NCBI GenBank assembly: GCA_019056595.1 | Contig: CP036163.1 | Location: 4,154,001-4,218,000 of the forward strand | DNA length: 64,000 nucleotides | Source of the DNA: Pectobacterium atrosepticum | Lineage (GTDB): Bacteria; Pseudomonadota; Gammaproteobacteria; Enterobacterales; Enterobacteriaceae | Direction of reading: 5' to 3' | Shown here: one piece after another, positions 51,901 through 59,449 of the stretch | How the letters are laid out: each line of letters starts with the position of its first letter | How positions within the stretch are numbered: position 1 is the stretch's first letter | Translations under genes and position numbers: made by a program | Notes under the pieces: generated by a model | Database searches by the model: none | Told to the model about the DNA's origin: nothing | Seen by the model: only the letters and a program-made list of their open reading frames with translations

Positions 51901-52128
51901 TTATTTATCTGGAACATGAAGGTTTGAACCTATCTTGAATCTCTGATGACTGGCGCTGGTTTCGCGATCAAACTGTGCCAGTTTTTCTAAAAACCACATA
52001 TCCTGAAACTGTATCGGGCTGCGTCTCTCGGCATTCACCGTAGGATGATCGCCTCTCTCTGTGGTGCTTTTCCCTGCGGCTAATTTTCCTTCTCTCACGA
52101 TCGCTTCCTCCCGCCTGTTTCCCATCAT
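51901..52128 (-). pseudogene. Catalase N-terminal remnant
   Basis: A 75-codon frame contains SPIQFQDMWFLEKLAQFDRE, which resembles the monofunctional haem catalase N terminus (RGPxLLQDVWFLEKLAHFDRE). The preceding STTERGDHPTVN fits the LTTxxGxPVxxN pattern. After FDRE the similarity stops: the usual IPERxxHAKG is replaced by TSASHQRFKIG, and the frame ends soon after. It is likely a broken, truncated catalase gene, or a chance small gene. It lies next to a MITE-like element. Confidence 0.5.
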
Positions 52129-52348
52129 CCATGGTGAGTACTATTGTTCACTTTGTGTTTTTGGGGCAAATAGGTGGTGCTTATTGCTGCTATTGTCAGT
52201 AATTTTCAATAAGTATTTTTATGATTATTAACAGAATAAATCACTGCTCAGGGCAATTTCATGCTGGAGTGGGGGGATGTTTCGGGTAGAATCGGCAACG
52301 ATAACATCTTTACACGCGCGTTTAACGACGGTTTTAAGGATATTGAAA

Positions 52349-52888
52349 ATGAAAAAGTTTGTGATTGCCTGTGCGGGAAGCCTGTTGCTTGCAAGTGCTT
52401 CTGTACATGCCATTAGCCTTTCTGGGGAAGCAGGTCGTGATTACGCTGGTGCCAGTGCGGGCTTCGGTCTGGGCATTCCTGGGCTTGCGGGCAATGTGAG
52501 CTATGCTCACGGCGACAACAACAATGACGTATACGGTTTTGGCCTGGGATACACCATTCCCGTTGGTCCACTCAAGCTGACTCTGGGTGGCAAAGCGCTG
52601 TATTTGAACCAGGATCACGGCAATGATGGCTATGGCGTCGCACTAGGTGGTGGCGTGCAGTGGCCACTGAGCCGTCAGTTCTCGCTGTATGGCGAAGGCT
52701 ATTATGCACCGGATGCTTTCTCCAGCCATGTCGATCACTATGTTGAAGGGAAAGCGGGCGTGCGCTGGCAGGTATTTGCACCGCTGAGCGTGGATGTCGG
52801 CTATCGCTACATCAATATGGCGCGTGAGAACGGCCCAGATAACAAGTTGGCTGATTCTGCCTATGTCGGCGTTGGTCTGAGCTTCTAA
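52349..52888 (+). CDS. yfaZ: YfaZ-family outer membrane protein
   Basis: A 179-residue protein of the YfaZ family. The N-terminal signal peptide (KKFVIACAGSLLLASASVHA) is followed by alternating hydrophobic strands typical of a small beta-barrel (GFGLGYTIPVGPLKLTLGGK) and an aromatic C-terminal end (YVGVGLSF), the usual outer-membrane insertion signal. ATG at 52349 lies behind TAAGGA (52335-52340); the frame is open upstream to 52277. Function unknown. In E. coli yfaZ neighbours yfaY, the cinA-like gene, which is also nearby here. Confidence 0.88.
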   Translation: MKKFVIACAGSLLLASASVHAISLSGEAGRDYAGASAGFGLGIPGLAGNVSYAHGDNNNDVYGFGLGYTIPVGPLKLTLGGKALYLNQDHGNDGYGVALGGGVQWPLSRQFSLYGEGYYAPDAFSSHVDHYVEGKAGVRWQVFAPLSVDVGYRYINMARENGPDNKLADSAYVGVGLSF

Positions 52889-52915
52889 TATACCCGTTAT
52901 ACTTCAAGCCGCAGG
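52889..52915 (-). repeat. Single end of the intergenic repeat family after yfaZ
   Basis: TATACCCGTTATACTTCAAG followed by CCGCAGG matches the right end of the repeat family in reverse. No left end was found nearby, so this is a partial copy. Confidence 0.5.
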
Positions 52916-52944
52916 TATGCTGGTTTTATGTCGTAGCCGGAAAG

Positions 52945-52982
52945 AAAAAAGAGCGTGAATGTTGAGTTCACGCTCTTTTTTT
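52945..52982. terminator. Bidirectional terminator between yfaZ and tyrP
   Basis: AAAAAAGAGCGTGAA (52945-52959) pairs perfectly with TTCACGCTCTTTTTT from 52967. It has A- and T-runs on the two sides and serves both converging genes. Confidence 0.92.
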
Positions 52983-52984
52983 AT

Positions 52985-53054
52985 GACGGACATCCTTGTC
53001 CGTCACCCTTCGGGCCGTCGCTACACAACGTTGAAAACGCTCCCTGCGTTTTTT
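52985..53054 (-). repeat. Hairpin-module repeat (same type as in 18182 and 56080)
   Basis: The stretch contains GACGGACA..TGTCCGTC, a CCCTTCGGG module and AAAACGC..GCGTTTTTTT. Read on the minus strand, the order of modules AAAAACG..CGTTTT then CCCGAAGGG matches the copies at about 18207 and 56085. Confidence 0.55.
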
Positions 53055-53082
53055 TATGTCTCGGTGGAGCTGATATAGAATA

Positions 53083-54291
53083 TTAACTGATGGATGGCAA
53101 CCAGCCTGCCACCATCGCTAGTTGGATCAGGATGATGCTTACGCCGCTGGCGAACACCAGCGCCAATACCGGTACACCACCGCGAGTCGCGCGTATTTCA
53201 GGATTCTGTTTGCGTACTTGCCAGCTCAGCAGAACGGGAATAAGTAATGCCAGCACGGCCAGTGCAATCGCCGCATAGCCCAGCGCCATCACAAACCCTT
53301 GTGGATAAAAGAGTGCGAACACCAGTGGTGGAATAAAGGTCAGTAAGCCCGTCTGCGCGCGCCCTGTGACGCTATTTTTACGTTTAAACAGATCGGCTAA
53401 ATAATCGAACAACCCGAGCGCCACGCCGAGGAAAGAGGTCGCCAGTGCCAGATCGGCAAACAGGTGGACGGCCAGTTCAACGTGTGGAGAGGCAACGAGT
53501 GTGCGAATTGCCTGCATCAACCCATTCAATCCTGCCTGATCGGCCAAAATAGCATTGAATGTCGAAGAGCTGAGGCTGCCTAGTATCACGAACTGCCAGA
53601 AAATATAGGCAATCAGCGGTATCACGCTACCGATAAGAAATATCCGGCGCAGCTTGCGGCTGTCTCCCCCCATGTAGTAGACGATGCTGGGGATACTGCC
53701 GTGAAAGCCGAATGAGGTCAGAATGACCGGTAATGCCGAGAGCGTGAGGCCCTGTTGCAGCGGCAGCGTTAAGAGATTGACGCGCTGAATATGCGGAACC
53801 ATGACGGCCAGCATGATGACGAGCATCAGCACTTTGCCGCTAAACAGGATGCGATTAAACAAGTCGACTGAGGATGTCCCGATACAGACGACGCCGCCAG
53901 CAACCAGCGTGAAGAGCAAAATCCCTGCGGACATCGGAAGTGAGTAGCCACTCCACTGGCTGATGCTACTGGCGATCAGTTCGCCTGCGCCGCTGATATA
54001 GGCCGCCGTTAGTGCATACATCAGAAATAGCATACTGAAACCGGTAATCCACTGTCCCCAGCGGCCGAGGTAGATTTTTGCCAATGTGCCTAACCCGGTG
54101 TGTGACGGCTGATGCTGATACACTTCAACCAGCAACAAGGCGCTATAACACATCAGTGCCCACAGGCCGATCAATATCATCAATGTGGTACCAAATCCGA
54201 CGCCAGCCGTTGCCAACGGCATCGCCAACATTCCTGCTCCAATTGTGGTACCAGCAACGATAAAAACACTGCCAAGAGTACGATTTTTCAC
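53083..54291 (-). CDS. tyrP: Tyrosine-specific permease TyrP
   Basis: TyrP is a proton-driven tyrosine importer of the HAAAP (Mtr/TyrP/TnaB) family in the inner membrane. The 402-residue protein has about 11 hydrophobic helices and matches E. coli TyrP from [20 protein letters not shown] through [33 protein letters not shown]. It differs from Mtr in these segments. An intact TyrR-type control region lies upstream, but a 125-base repeat sits between it and the start codon. It converges on yfaZ. Confidence 0.94.
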   Translation of the reverse strand: MKNRTLGSVFIVAGTTIGAGMLAMPLATAGVGFGTTLMILIGLWALMCYSALLLVEVYQHQPSHTGLGTLAKIYLGRWGQWITGFSMLFLMYALTAAYISGAGELIASSISQWSGYSLPMSAGILLFTLVAGGVVCIGTSSVDLFNRILFSGKVLMLVIMLAVMVPHIQRVNLLTLPLQQGLTLSALPVILTSFGFHGSIPSIVYYMGGDSRKLRRIFLIGSVIPLIAYIFWQFVILGSLSSSTFNAILADQAGLNGLMQAIRTLVASPHVELAVHLFADLALATSFLGVALGLFDYLADLFKRKNSVTGRAQTGLLTFIPPLVFALFYPQGFVMALGYAAIALAVLALLIPVLLSWQVRKQNPEIRATRGGVPVLALVFASGVSIILIQLAMVAGWLPSIS

Positions 54292-54316
54292 CTATTCCTC
54301 TATATATAGCGTGGTC

Positions 54317-54442
<126 letters not shown>

Positions 54443-54461
54443 TCCAGATATTTTTGGCAGC

Positions 54462-54490
54462 AGGGTAGAGTATTCAGCGAATCCTGTCAA
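54462..54490 (-). promoter_or_regulatory. Promoter of tyrP
   Basis: On the minus strand a consensus TTGACA (54485-54490) and TACCCT (54462-54467) are 17 bases apart. Transcription would start near 54455, giving a leader of about 165 bases that includes the repeat. Confidence 0.75.
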
Positions 54491-54525
54491 AACACCGTTA
54501 CGAGGGGTGTAATTTTATATTTACA
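54485..54525 (-). promoter_or_regulatory. Two TyrR boxes upstream of tyrP
   Basis: The strong box TGTAAT-N6-TTTACA (54508-54525, shown on the plus strand) has 11 of 12 consensus bases of TGTAAA-N6-TTTACA. On the minus strand a weak box CGTAAC-N6-TTGACA (54485-54502) overlaps the -35. Centres are 23 bases apart. A strong upstream box plus a weak box over the -35 is the E. coli tyrP arrangement. Confidence 0.8.
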
Positions 54526-54636
54526 CTGGAGTGCGGTGTGTCGGCGTCGCGTATTATCGGGCAGGCTGAAAGAAATATTGTGTTTGTTCATCTGACTTTC
54601 TAAAGTGGTTTCAGAATCATTATCAGGAGTGAAAAA

Positions 54637-55830
54637 ATGCTTAGGGTTGAGATGTTATGTACCGGCGATGAAGTGCTGCATGGTCAGATTATTGACACCA
54701 ATGCAGCCTGGCTGGCGGATTATCTGTTTCAGCAGGGACTACCGATGACCAGCCGGATGACGGTGGGTGACGATCTCGATGCGCTGGTGACGGCGATAAC
54801 GCAGCGTAGTCAGATAGCCGATATCCTGATTGTGAACGGCGGCCTAGGGCCGACCAGCGACGATCTTAGCGCATTGGCGGCGGCCACCGCCGCTGGAGAA
54901 GGGCTGGTTGAGCACGCCGACTGGCTGGCGCGTATGGAAGCTTTTTTTGCCGAGCGCGGCAGAGTGATGGCGCCCAGCAACCGCAAACAGGCGCAAATCC
55001 CTGCCAGCGCAGAAATGGTTGATAACCCGGTGGGTACCGCCTGTGGTTTTGCGCTGCATTTGAACAAGTGCCTGATGTTTTTTACGCCGGGCGTACCGTC
55101 CGAATTTAAGGTCATGGTCGATCAGCAAATTATGCCGCGCCTGCGTGAGCGTTTTGCTGTCGCAGATGCGCCGTTATGCCTGCGTTTGACCACCTTTGGC
55201 CGCTCCGAGAGCGATCTGGCAAGCCAGTTGGATGGTATGGCGTTACCGTCTGGCGTGGTGCTGGGCTACCGCTCTTCTATGCCGATTATCGAGCTGAAGC
55301 TGACCGGCCCAGCGGCACAGAAGGAAAAGATGGAGCAACTGTGGGAAACGGTGCGCACCGTCGCAGGGGAAAATACCATCTTTGAAGGAACGGAAGGGTT
55401 GCCCGCACAGCTTGCACGACGTCTGGCAGAGCGTGATATGACGCTGGCGGTGAGTGAACACTTCACTGCGGGATTGCTCAACTGGCAGCTCCAGTCGGCG
55501 AGTGCTCCGCTGGCAGGCGGAGAATTGTTGGCAAACGTTCAAGACACCAGCCTGTCTGGGCTAGTGGACTATGCACGCCATCTGGCAGAGCGTCAGGGCG
55601 CGTCGTTAGCGTTGGTCGTCGGGAGCCGGGACGATGCTGAGCTTTCCTTAGCGCTGCATACGCCCGAAGGATCTTTCGCCCAAACGATACAGTTCAATGT
55701 ACAGCGCTACAGTCTGAAAACCCATCAGGAAGTCGTCGCGATGCTGGCGATGAATATGCTGCGCCGCTGGCTGAACGGTTGGCCAGTGTACGGCGGACAC
55801 GGTTGGATCTCGGTGTTGAAGACGCTGTAG
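54637..55830 (+). CDS. CinA-like protein YfaY
   Basis: CinA-family protein of 397 residues, orthologue of E. coli YfaY. The N-terminal MoCF-type domain has MLCTGDEVLHGQIIDTNAAWLADYL, NGGLGPTSDDLSALA and FTPGVPSEF. The C-terminal part corresponds to the NMN amidohydrolase (PncC) domain, but the usual catalytic AES(C/M)TGG appears changed to VSEHFTAGLL, so deamidase activity is doubtful. ATG follows CAGGAG. In E. coli it neighbours yfaZ. A hairpin array follows. Confidence 0.88.
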   Translation: MLRVEMLCTGDEVLHGQIIDTNAAWLADYLFQQGLPMTSRMTVGDDLDALVTAITQRSQIADILIVNGGLGPTSDDLSALAAATAAGEGLVEHADWLARMEAFFAERGRVMAPSNRKQAQIPASAEMVDNPVGTACGFALHLNKCLMFFTPGVPSEFKVMVDQQIMPRLRERFAVADAPLCLRLTTFGRSESDLASQLDGMALPSGVVLGYRSSMPIIELKLTGPAAQKEKMEQLWETVRTVAGENTIFEGTEGLPAQLARRLAERDMTLAVSEHFTAGLLNWQLQSASAPLAGGELLANVQDTSLSGLVDYARHLAERQGASLALVVGSRDDAELSLALHTPEGSFAQTIQFNVQRYSLKTHQEVVAMLAMNMLRRWLNGWPVYGGHGWISVLKTL

Positions 55831-55837
55831 TCAGCGG

Positions 55838-56240
55838 GGAATTGAGGATCTGATCCTCATCCTGCCTCTTAGCCGCATTTCTATTTGGCTTTCGGGGCAG
55901 TTTCGTGCGCGATAGTACCGTTATTTTCATGCTACTTCGTAGCACGCGCCCGACACGGGACGGCTCACACGCCGCTCGCCCCGTGACCCCAGGCTTTTTG
56001 GCGTGAATTACGCCGCTGCGCGGTGCCTTCGTCGATCGTTCCCGCTTTCGAGCCGCCAGTGACGCGTCTACTCGCCCCATAAATGGGACTCACCCTTCGG
56101 GCCAGCACAAGTGCTGTTCAAAAACGTTTCTGACGTTTTTGTCCGACGCGGCACAGGCTTTCGCGGCGTCCATGCCGCTCACTCGGCGGTAACGCTCACC
56201 TCAGCGCAATTTTTACGCCGGGCAAACCTGCCCGAAACCA
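55838..56240 (-). repeat. Array of hairpin modules between the cinA-like gene and cnoX
   Basis: This 511-base gap has no gene. It is packed with short palindromes: GAGGATC..GATCCTC near 55845, GTGCTACGAAGTAGCA, CCAGCACAAGTGCTG, AAAAACGT..ACGTTTTT near 56118-56138, and GGGCAAACCTGCCC. On the minus strand 56155-56085 reads as GGACAAAAACG..CGTTTTTGAACAG..GCTG..CCCGAAGGG, the same module order as at 18207-18260. It marks the far edge of the rearranged block. Confidence 0.6.
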
Positions 56241-56341
56241 TCGAATCAATTCAGCATAAAACGATGAAAAAACAACAATGCTGATGCTTGTTTGAAAATA
56301 AGAAGGCCAGAATCAACGTTCTGGCCTTCTTCACAAGAGAA

Positions 56342-57202
56342 TTAATACAGCAGCGAATAGAGCTGCCGACGGTAGCGGGCGGCGAGGGCGTCGCTGGTGC
56401 CGAGGGCGGCCATGATGTCCATCAGCGTTTTACGTGCGCTACCGTTAGCGACAGCCAGATCTTTCTTCAGGAATCCCATCAACAGTTCAAGCGCTTCTTC
56501 ATTACGGCTGACCTGATGTAGTTGCAGGGCCAGCTGTACCGCCAGATCCGCATTTTGCGGGTCAGCATCCAACTGCTGCTGCAAATGCTGGATTTCTGGC
56601 GTATCTGCTGCCTGTTTCAGCAACTCAATCTGAGCAACGAGGCTGTGATAGCGAGTGTCTTGATCCTGCAAAGGAATGGCGGCCAACACGGCTTCGGCAT
56701 CTTCACTGCGTTTAATTTGAATCTGCACTTCGGCCAGCATCAGGCCGATGTCGCTGCGCTGCTGGCTGAGTTGCCAGGCGTCTTTCAGCAACTGCATTGC
56801 TTCCGGCAGTTTGTCTTCCTGTATCAGCTGCTGTGCCTGTGCGACTTTTAGCTCCTCTTCTTTCGGCAGTGCGCGTTTCAGCAGCTCACGAACCGCTTCT
56901 TCCGGCTGTGGGCCTTGAAAACCGTCTAACGGTTGCCCGTCTTTAAACAGATAAACGGTTGGGATTGAGCGCAGACCAAACTGCGCGGCTACGCGCTGCT
57001 CGGCATCACAGTCAACCTTCGCCAGAACAAACTGTCCTGCGTATTCCTGCGCCAGCTTGTCCAGCACCGGCTCCAGTTCCACACAGTGCTGGCTACGCGC
57101 CGACCAGAAGTAAAACAGGACGGGCAGTGTCGCGGAGTGTTCCAAAACCTGATTTAGGTTGGATTCGTTAACGTCAACGATAGTCGCTTGTTGTTCTAAC
57201 AT
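56342..57202 (-). CDS. cnoX: Chaperedoxin CnoX (YbbN)
   Basis: CnoX is a stress-activated holdase that also protects clients from overoxidation and hands them to GroEL. The 286-residue protein has a thioredoxin-fold domain (residues about 5-110) in which the active site is SxxC-like ([16 protein letters not shown]) rather than CxxC, as in E. coli YbbN. TPR-like helical repeats follow from about 120 ([20 protein letters not shown]). It begins the resumed E. coli-like order cnoX-ybbO-tesA. Confidence 0.94.
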   Translation of the reverse strand: MLEQQATIVDVNESNLNQVLEHSATLPVLFYFWSARSQHCVELEPVLDKLAQEYAGQFVLAKVDCDAEQRVAAQFGLRSIPTVYLFKDGQPLDGFQGPQPEEAVRELLKRALPKEEELKVAQAQQLIQEDKLPEAMQLLKDAWQLSQQRSDIGLMLAEVQIQIKRSEDAEAVLAAIPLQDQDTRYHSLVAQIELLKQAADTPEIQHLQQQLDADPQNADLAVQLALQLHQVSRNEEALELLMGFLKKDLAVANGSARKTLMDIMAALGTSDALAARYRRQLYSLLY

Positions 57203-57312
57203 GAGTATTCTCTCTTACTTCTTGAATTCGTTTGATCTTTAGATGGGGCCTGTTGGTGTGACTTACAAGCCTCGTGCAGAGGTGAGTGCGCAATACGTCA
57301 CCTTCTGCTGCC

Positions 57313-58083
57313 TTATCCTCGTAATACCTTATCCAGCAGACACCCCGGTAGCAGACGACGCAGCCAGGTTAAGGCGTGAGCCACCAGCGTCACGGGATAG
57401 CGTAATTTAGGCCGTGAACTTTCTAGCGCATGATGGAGTTTCGGCAGTATCGCTTCCGGCGGCAGCGTGAAGCGTTTGGCGATACCGGGATTGGTGACCG
57501 GTTTGTCCGTCTGCGTTTGTGCCACGTTATCAGTAAAGCGTGTGCTAATCGGGCCGGGTTCGATCAGGCTGACGCACAGCCCGCTGCCGTGCAGCTCCAT
57601 GCGCAAGGCATCCGACCAGGCTTCCAGTGCGTATTTGCTGGCGGCATACGCGCCGCGTCCCGGCGTGGACACCAGTCCCATGACCGAACTGGTCTGGATG
57701 ATGCGGCCTTCGCCGTGCGGCAGCATCGCGGGCAATAGCAACTGCGTGAGTTGATGCGTACCGAACAGATTGCTGGAAAACTGCTGTTCGAGCTGCTGGC
57801 GTGAAATCGTATTCAGTGGCCCATACAGGCCGTATCCGGCGTTATTAAACAAGCCATACAGACGGTTATCGGTCAGTCTGATCACGTCCGCAGCGGCCTG
57901 TTCAACGCTGGTACTGTCATCCAGATCGAGCGTAATCGCTTCCAGACCCAACGCAGTCAGACGCGCGACATCCTCTGCGCGACGGCAGGCCGCAATCACG
58001 CGATAACCGCGTTTTTGCAAATCCTGCGCGGCAATCAGGCCAATGCCGCTGGAGCAACCGGTAATGAAGACCGTTTTTTGCAT
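57313..58083 (-). CDS. ybbO: Short-chain dehydrogenase YbbO
   Basis: Cytosolic SDR of 256 residues, orthologue of E. coli YbbO, an NADP-dependent aldehyde reductase. Motifs: TGCSSGIGL near 9, NNAGYGLYG near 90, SSVMG and the YAASKYALEAW catalytic region near 150. The end (RLLPGCLLDKVLRG) matches the family. It lies between tesA and cnoX on the same strand, as in E. coli. Confidence 0.92.
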   Translation of the reverse strand: MQKTVFITGCSSGIGLIAAQDLQKRGYRVIAACRRAEDVARLTALGLEAITLDLDDSTSVEQAAADVIRLTDNRLYGLFNNAGYGLYGPLNTISRQQLEQQFSSNLFGTHQLTQLLLPAMLPHGEGRIIQTSSVMGLVSTPGRGAYAASKYALEAWSDALRMELHGSGLCVSLIEPGPISTRFTDNVAQTQTDKPVTNPGIAKRFTLPPEAILPKLHHALESSRPKLRYPVTLVAHALTWLRRLLPGCLLDKVLRG

Positions 58084-58111
58084 AACTTTACCTAATTCAA
58101 AAGCCTATTTA

Positions 58112-58795
58112 TTAAGACTCATGGTTAACTAAGGGTTCCAGCTGCTTCGCCATCCATTCTGCGATAAACGGTTGGGCATCACGGGTTGGATGGATGCCAT
58201 CTTCCATGATCCACTCCGGTTTAAGATACACCTGCTCCATAAAGAAAGGCAGCAGAGGAAGCGCAAACTGCTCCGCGAGTTTGGGGTAAATGTTGCTGAA
58301 TGACTCGGTGTAGCGGCGGCCATAGTTGGTTGGCAAACGAACCTGCATCAGCAGAGGCTTAGCGTTAGCCTGTTTGACTAGCGTAATGATTTTCGCCAGA
58401 TCCTGCTCGATATTGGGTGCCGGAAACCCCCGAAGCCCGTCATTGCCGCCCAGTTCAATCAACACCCAACGCGGCTGATGTTGTTTCAGTAAGGCAGGAA
58501 GTCGCGCCAGCCCCTGTGCGGTGGTGTCGCCGCTAATGCTGGCGTTAACCACGGCGATGCCCTTTTTCTGCGTCTGCCACTGCGTGTTCAGCAGCGTTGG
58601 CCAGGCGTTAGCGGCCGGCATCTGGTAGCCCGCACTGAGGCTATCACCCAGAATTAATAATGTATCAGCGGCGAAAGCGCGTACGCTGCATAATCCCAGA
58701 AGCAAAAGGACGAAAACATGTTTGCGAAGACCAGCCCAGCGAGTGCTACGCCAAGCAAAACTGCGCACGTAGAAAACATTCTTGAAGTTCATCAT
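58112..58795 (-). CDS. tesA: Acyl-CoA thioesterase I / protease I / lysophospholipase L1 TesA
   Basis: TesA is a periplasmic GDSL hydrolase acting on acyl-CoA, lysophospholipids and some esters. Starting at the ATG at 58795 the product has 227 residues with an N-terminal signal ([18 protein letters not shown]). Block I GDSLSAG, the oxyanion GGNDGLRG and the catalytic DGIHPT (Asp/His) are present. The signal region is about 18 residues longer than in E. coli (208 total), with an extra basic stretch. The 5' end overlaps ybbA on the opposite strand by 78 bases. Confidence 0.93.
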   Translation of the reverse strand: MMNFKNVFYVRSFAWRSTRWAGLRKHVFVLLLLGLCSVRAFAADTLLILGDSLSAGYQMPAANAWPTLLNTQWQTQKKGIAVVNASISGDTTAQGLARLPALLKQHQPRWVLIELGGNDGLRGFPAPNIEQDLAKIITLVKQANAKPLLMQVRLPTNYGRRYTESFSNIYPKLAEQFALPLLPFFMEQVYLKPEWIMEDGIHPTRDAQPFIAEWMAKQLEPLVNHES

Positions 58796-59449
58796 CTTAG
58801 TAAGCACGTTGGTCAGGGAGAGAATCGGCTTTCCATCCTTACCGGAGTTGAGCTCATTGTCAAACCTGCGCAGACAATTGCCCTGATTGGCGAATCCGGT
58901 TCGGGGAAGTCAACGTTGCTGGGGATTCTGGCCGGTTTGGATGATGGCACAGAAGGTGACGTTAGCCTGATGGGCAAATCGCTGAACGCGCTGGACGAAG
59001 AAGGTCGGGCGGCACTGCGAGCCCAACATGTCGGTTTTGTCTTCCAGTCTTTCATGCTGGTGCCGACGCTGAACGCGCTGGAGAACGTGCAATTACCCGC
59101 GTTACTGCGCGGTGAAAGCGACAGCCACAGCCGCGGGCAGGCCGAACAGCTTTTACAGCAGCTCGGGCTGGGTGAGCGCTTACATCATCTTCCCGCCCAG
59201 CTTTCTGGCGGTGAACAGCAGCGTGTGGCTTTGGCACGTGCGTTCAGCGGCCGTCCTAACGTGTTGTTTGCCGATGAGCCAACTGGGAATTTGGATCGTA
59301 AAACGGGTGAGCGCATCGTTGATTTGCTGTTTTCCCTCAATCGCGATTATGCCACCACGTTGATTCTGGTGACGCACGATGAGCAACTGGCGGCACGCTG
59401 CGAGCGACGTCTGCGGTTAGTCGACGGCAAACTTAGGGAGGACGCATGA
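58718..59449 (+). CDS. ybbA: ABC transporter ATP-binding protein YbbA
   Basis: LolD-like ATPase of 243 residues that pairs with the permease YbbP. Walker [10 protein letters not shown] is near residue 57, the Q-loop in [19 protein letters not shown], the signature LSGGEQQR near 160, Walker [13 protein letters not shown] and the H-loop VTHDE. No later ATG or GTG exists before the conserved core, so the ATG at 58718 (AAGGA upstream) is used; it overlaps tesA. Exported substrate unknown. Its stop overlaps the ybbP start by four bases. Confidence 0.93.
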   Translation: MFAKTSPASATPSKTAHVENILEVHHLSKHVGQGENRLSILTGVELIVKPAQTIALIGESGSGKSTLLGILAGLDDGTEGDVSLMGKSLNALDEEGRAALRAQHVGFVFQSFMLVPTLNALENVQLPALLRGESDSHSRGQAEQLLQQLGLGERLHHLPAQLSGGEQQRVALARAFSGRPNVLFADEPTGNLDRKTGERIVDLLFSLNRDYATTLILVTHDEQLAARCERRLRLVDGKLREDA

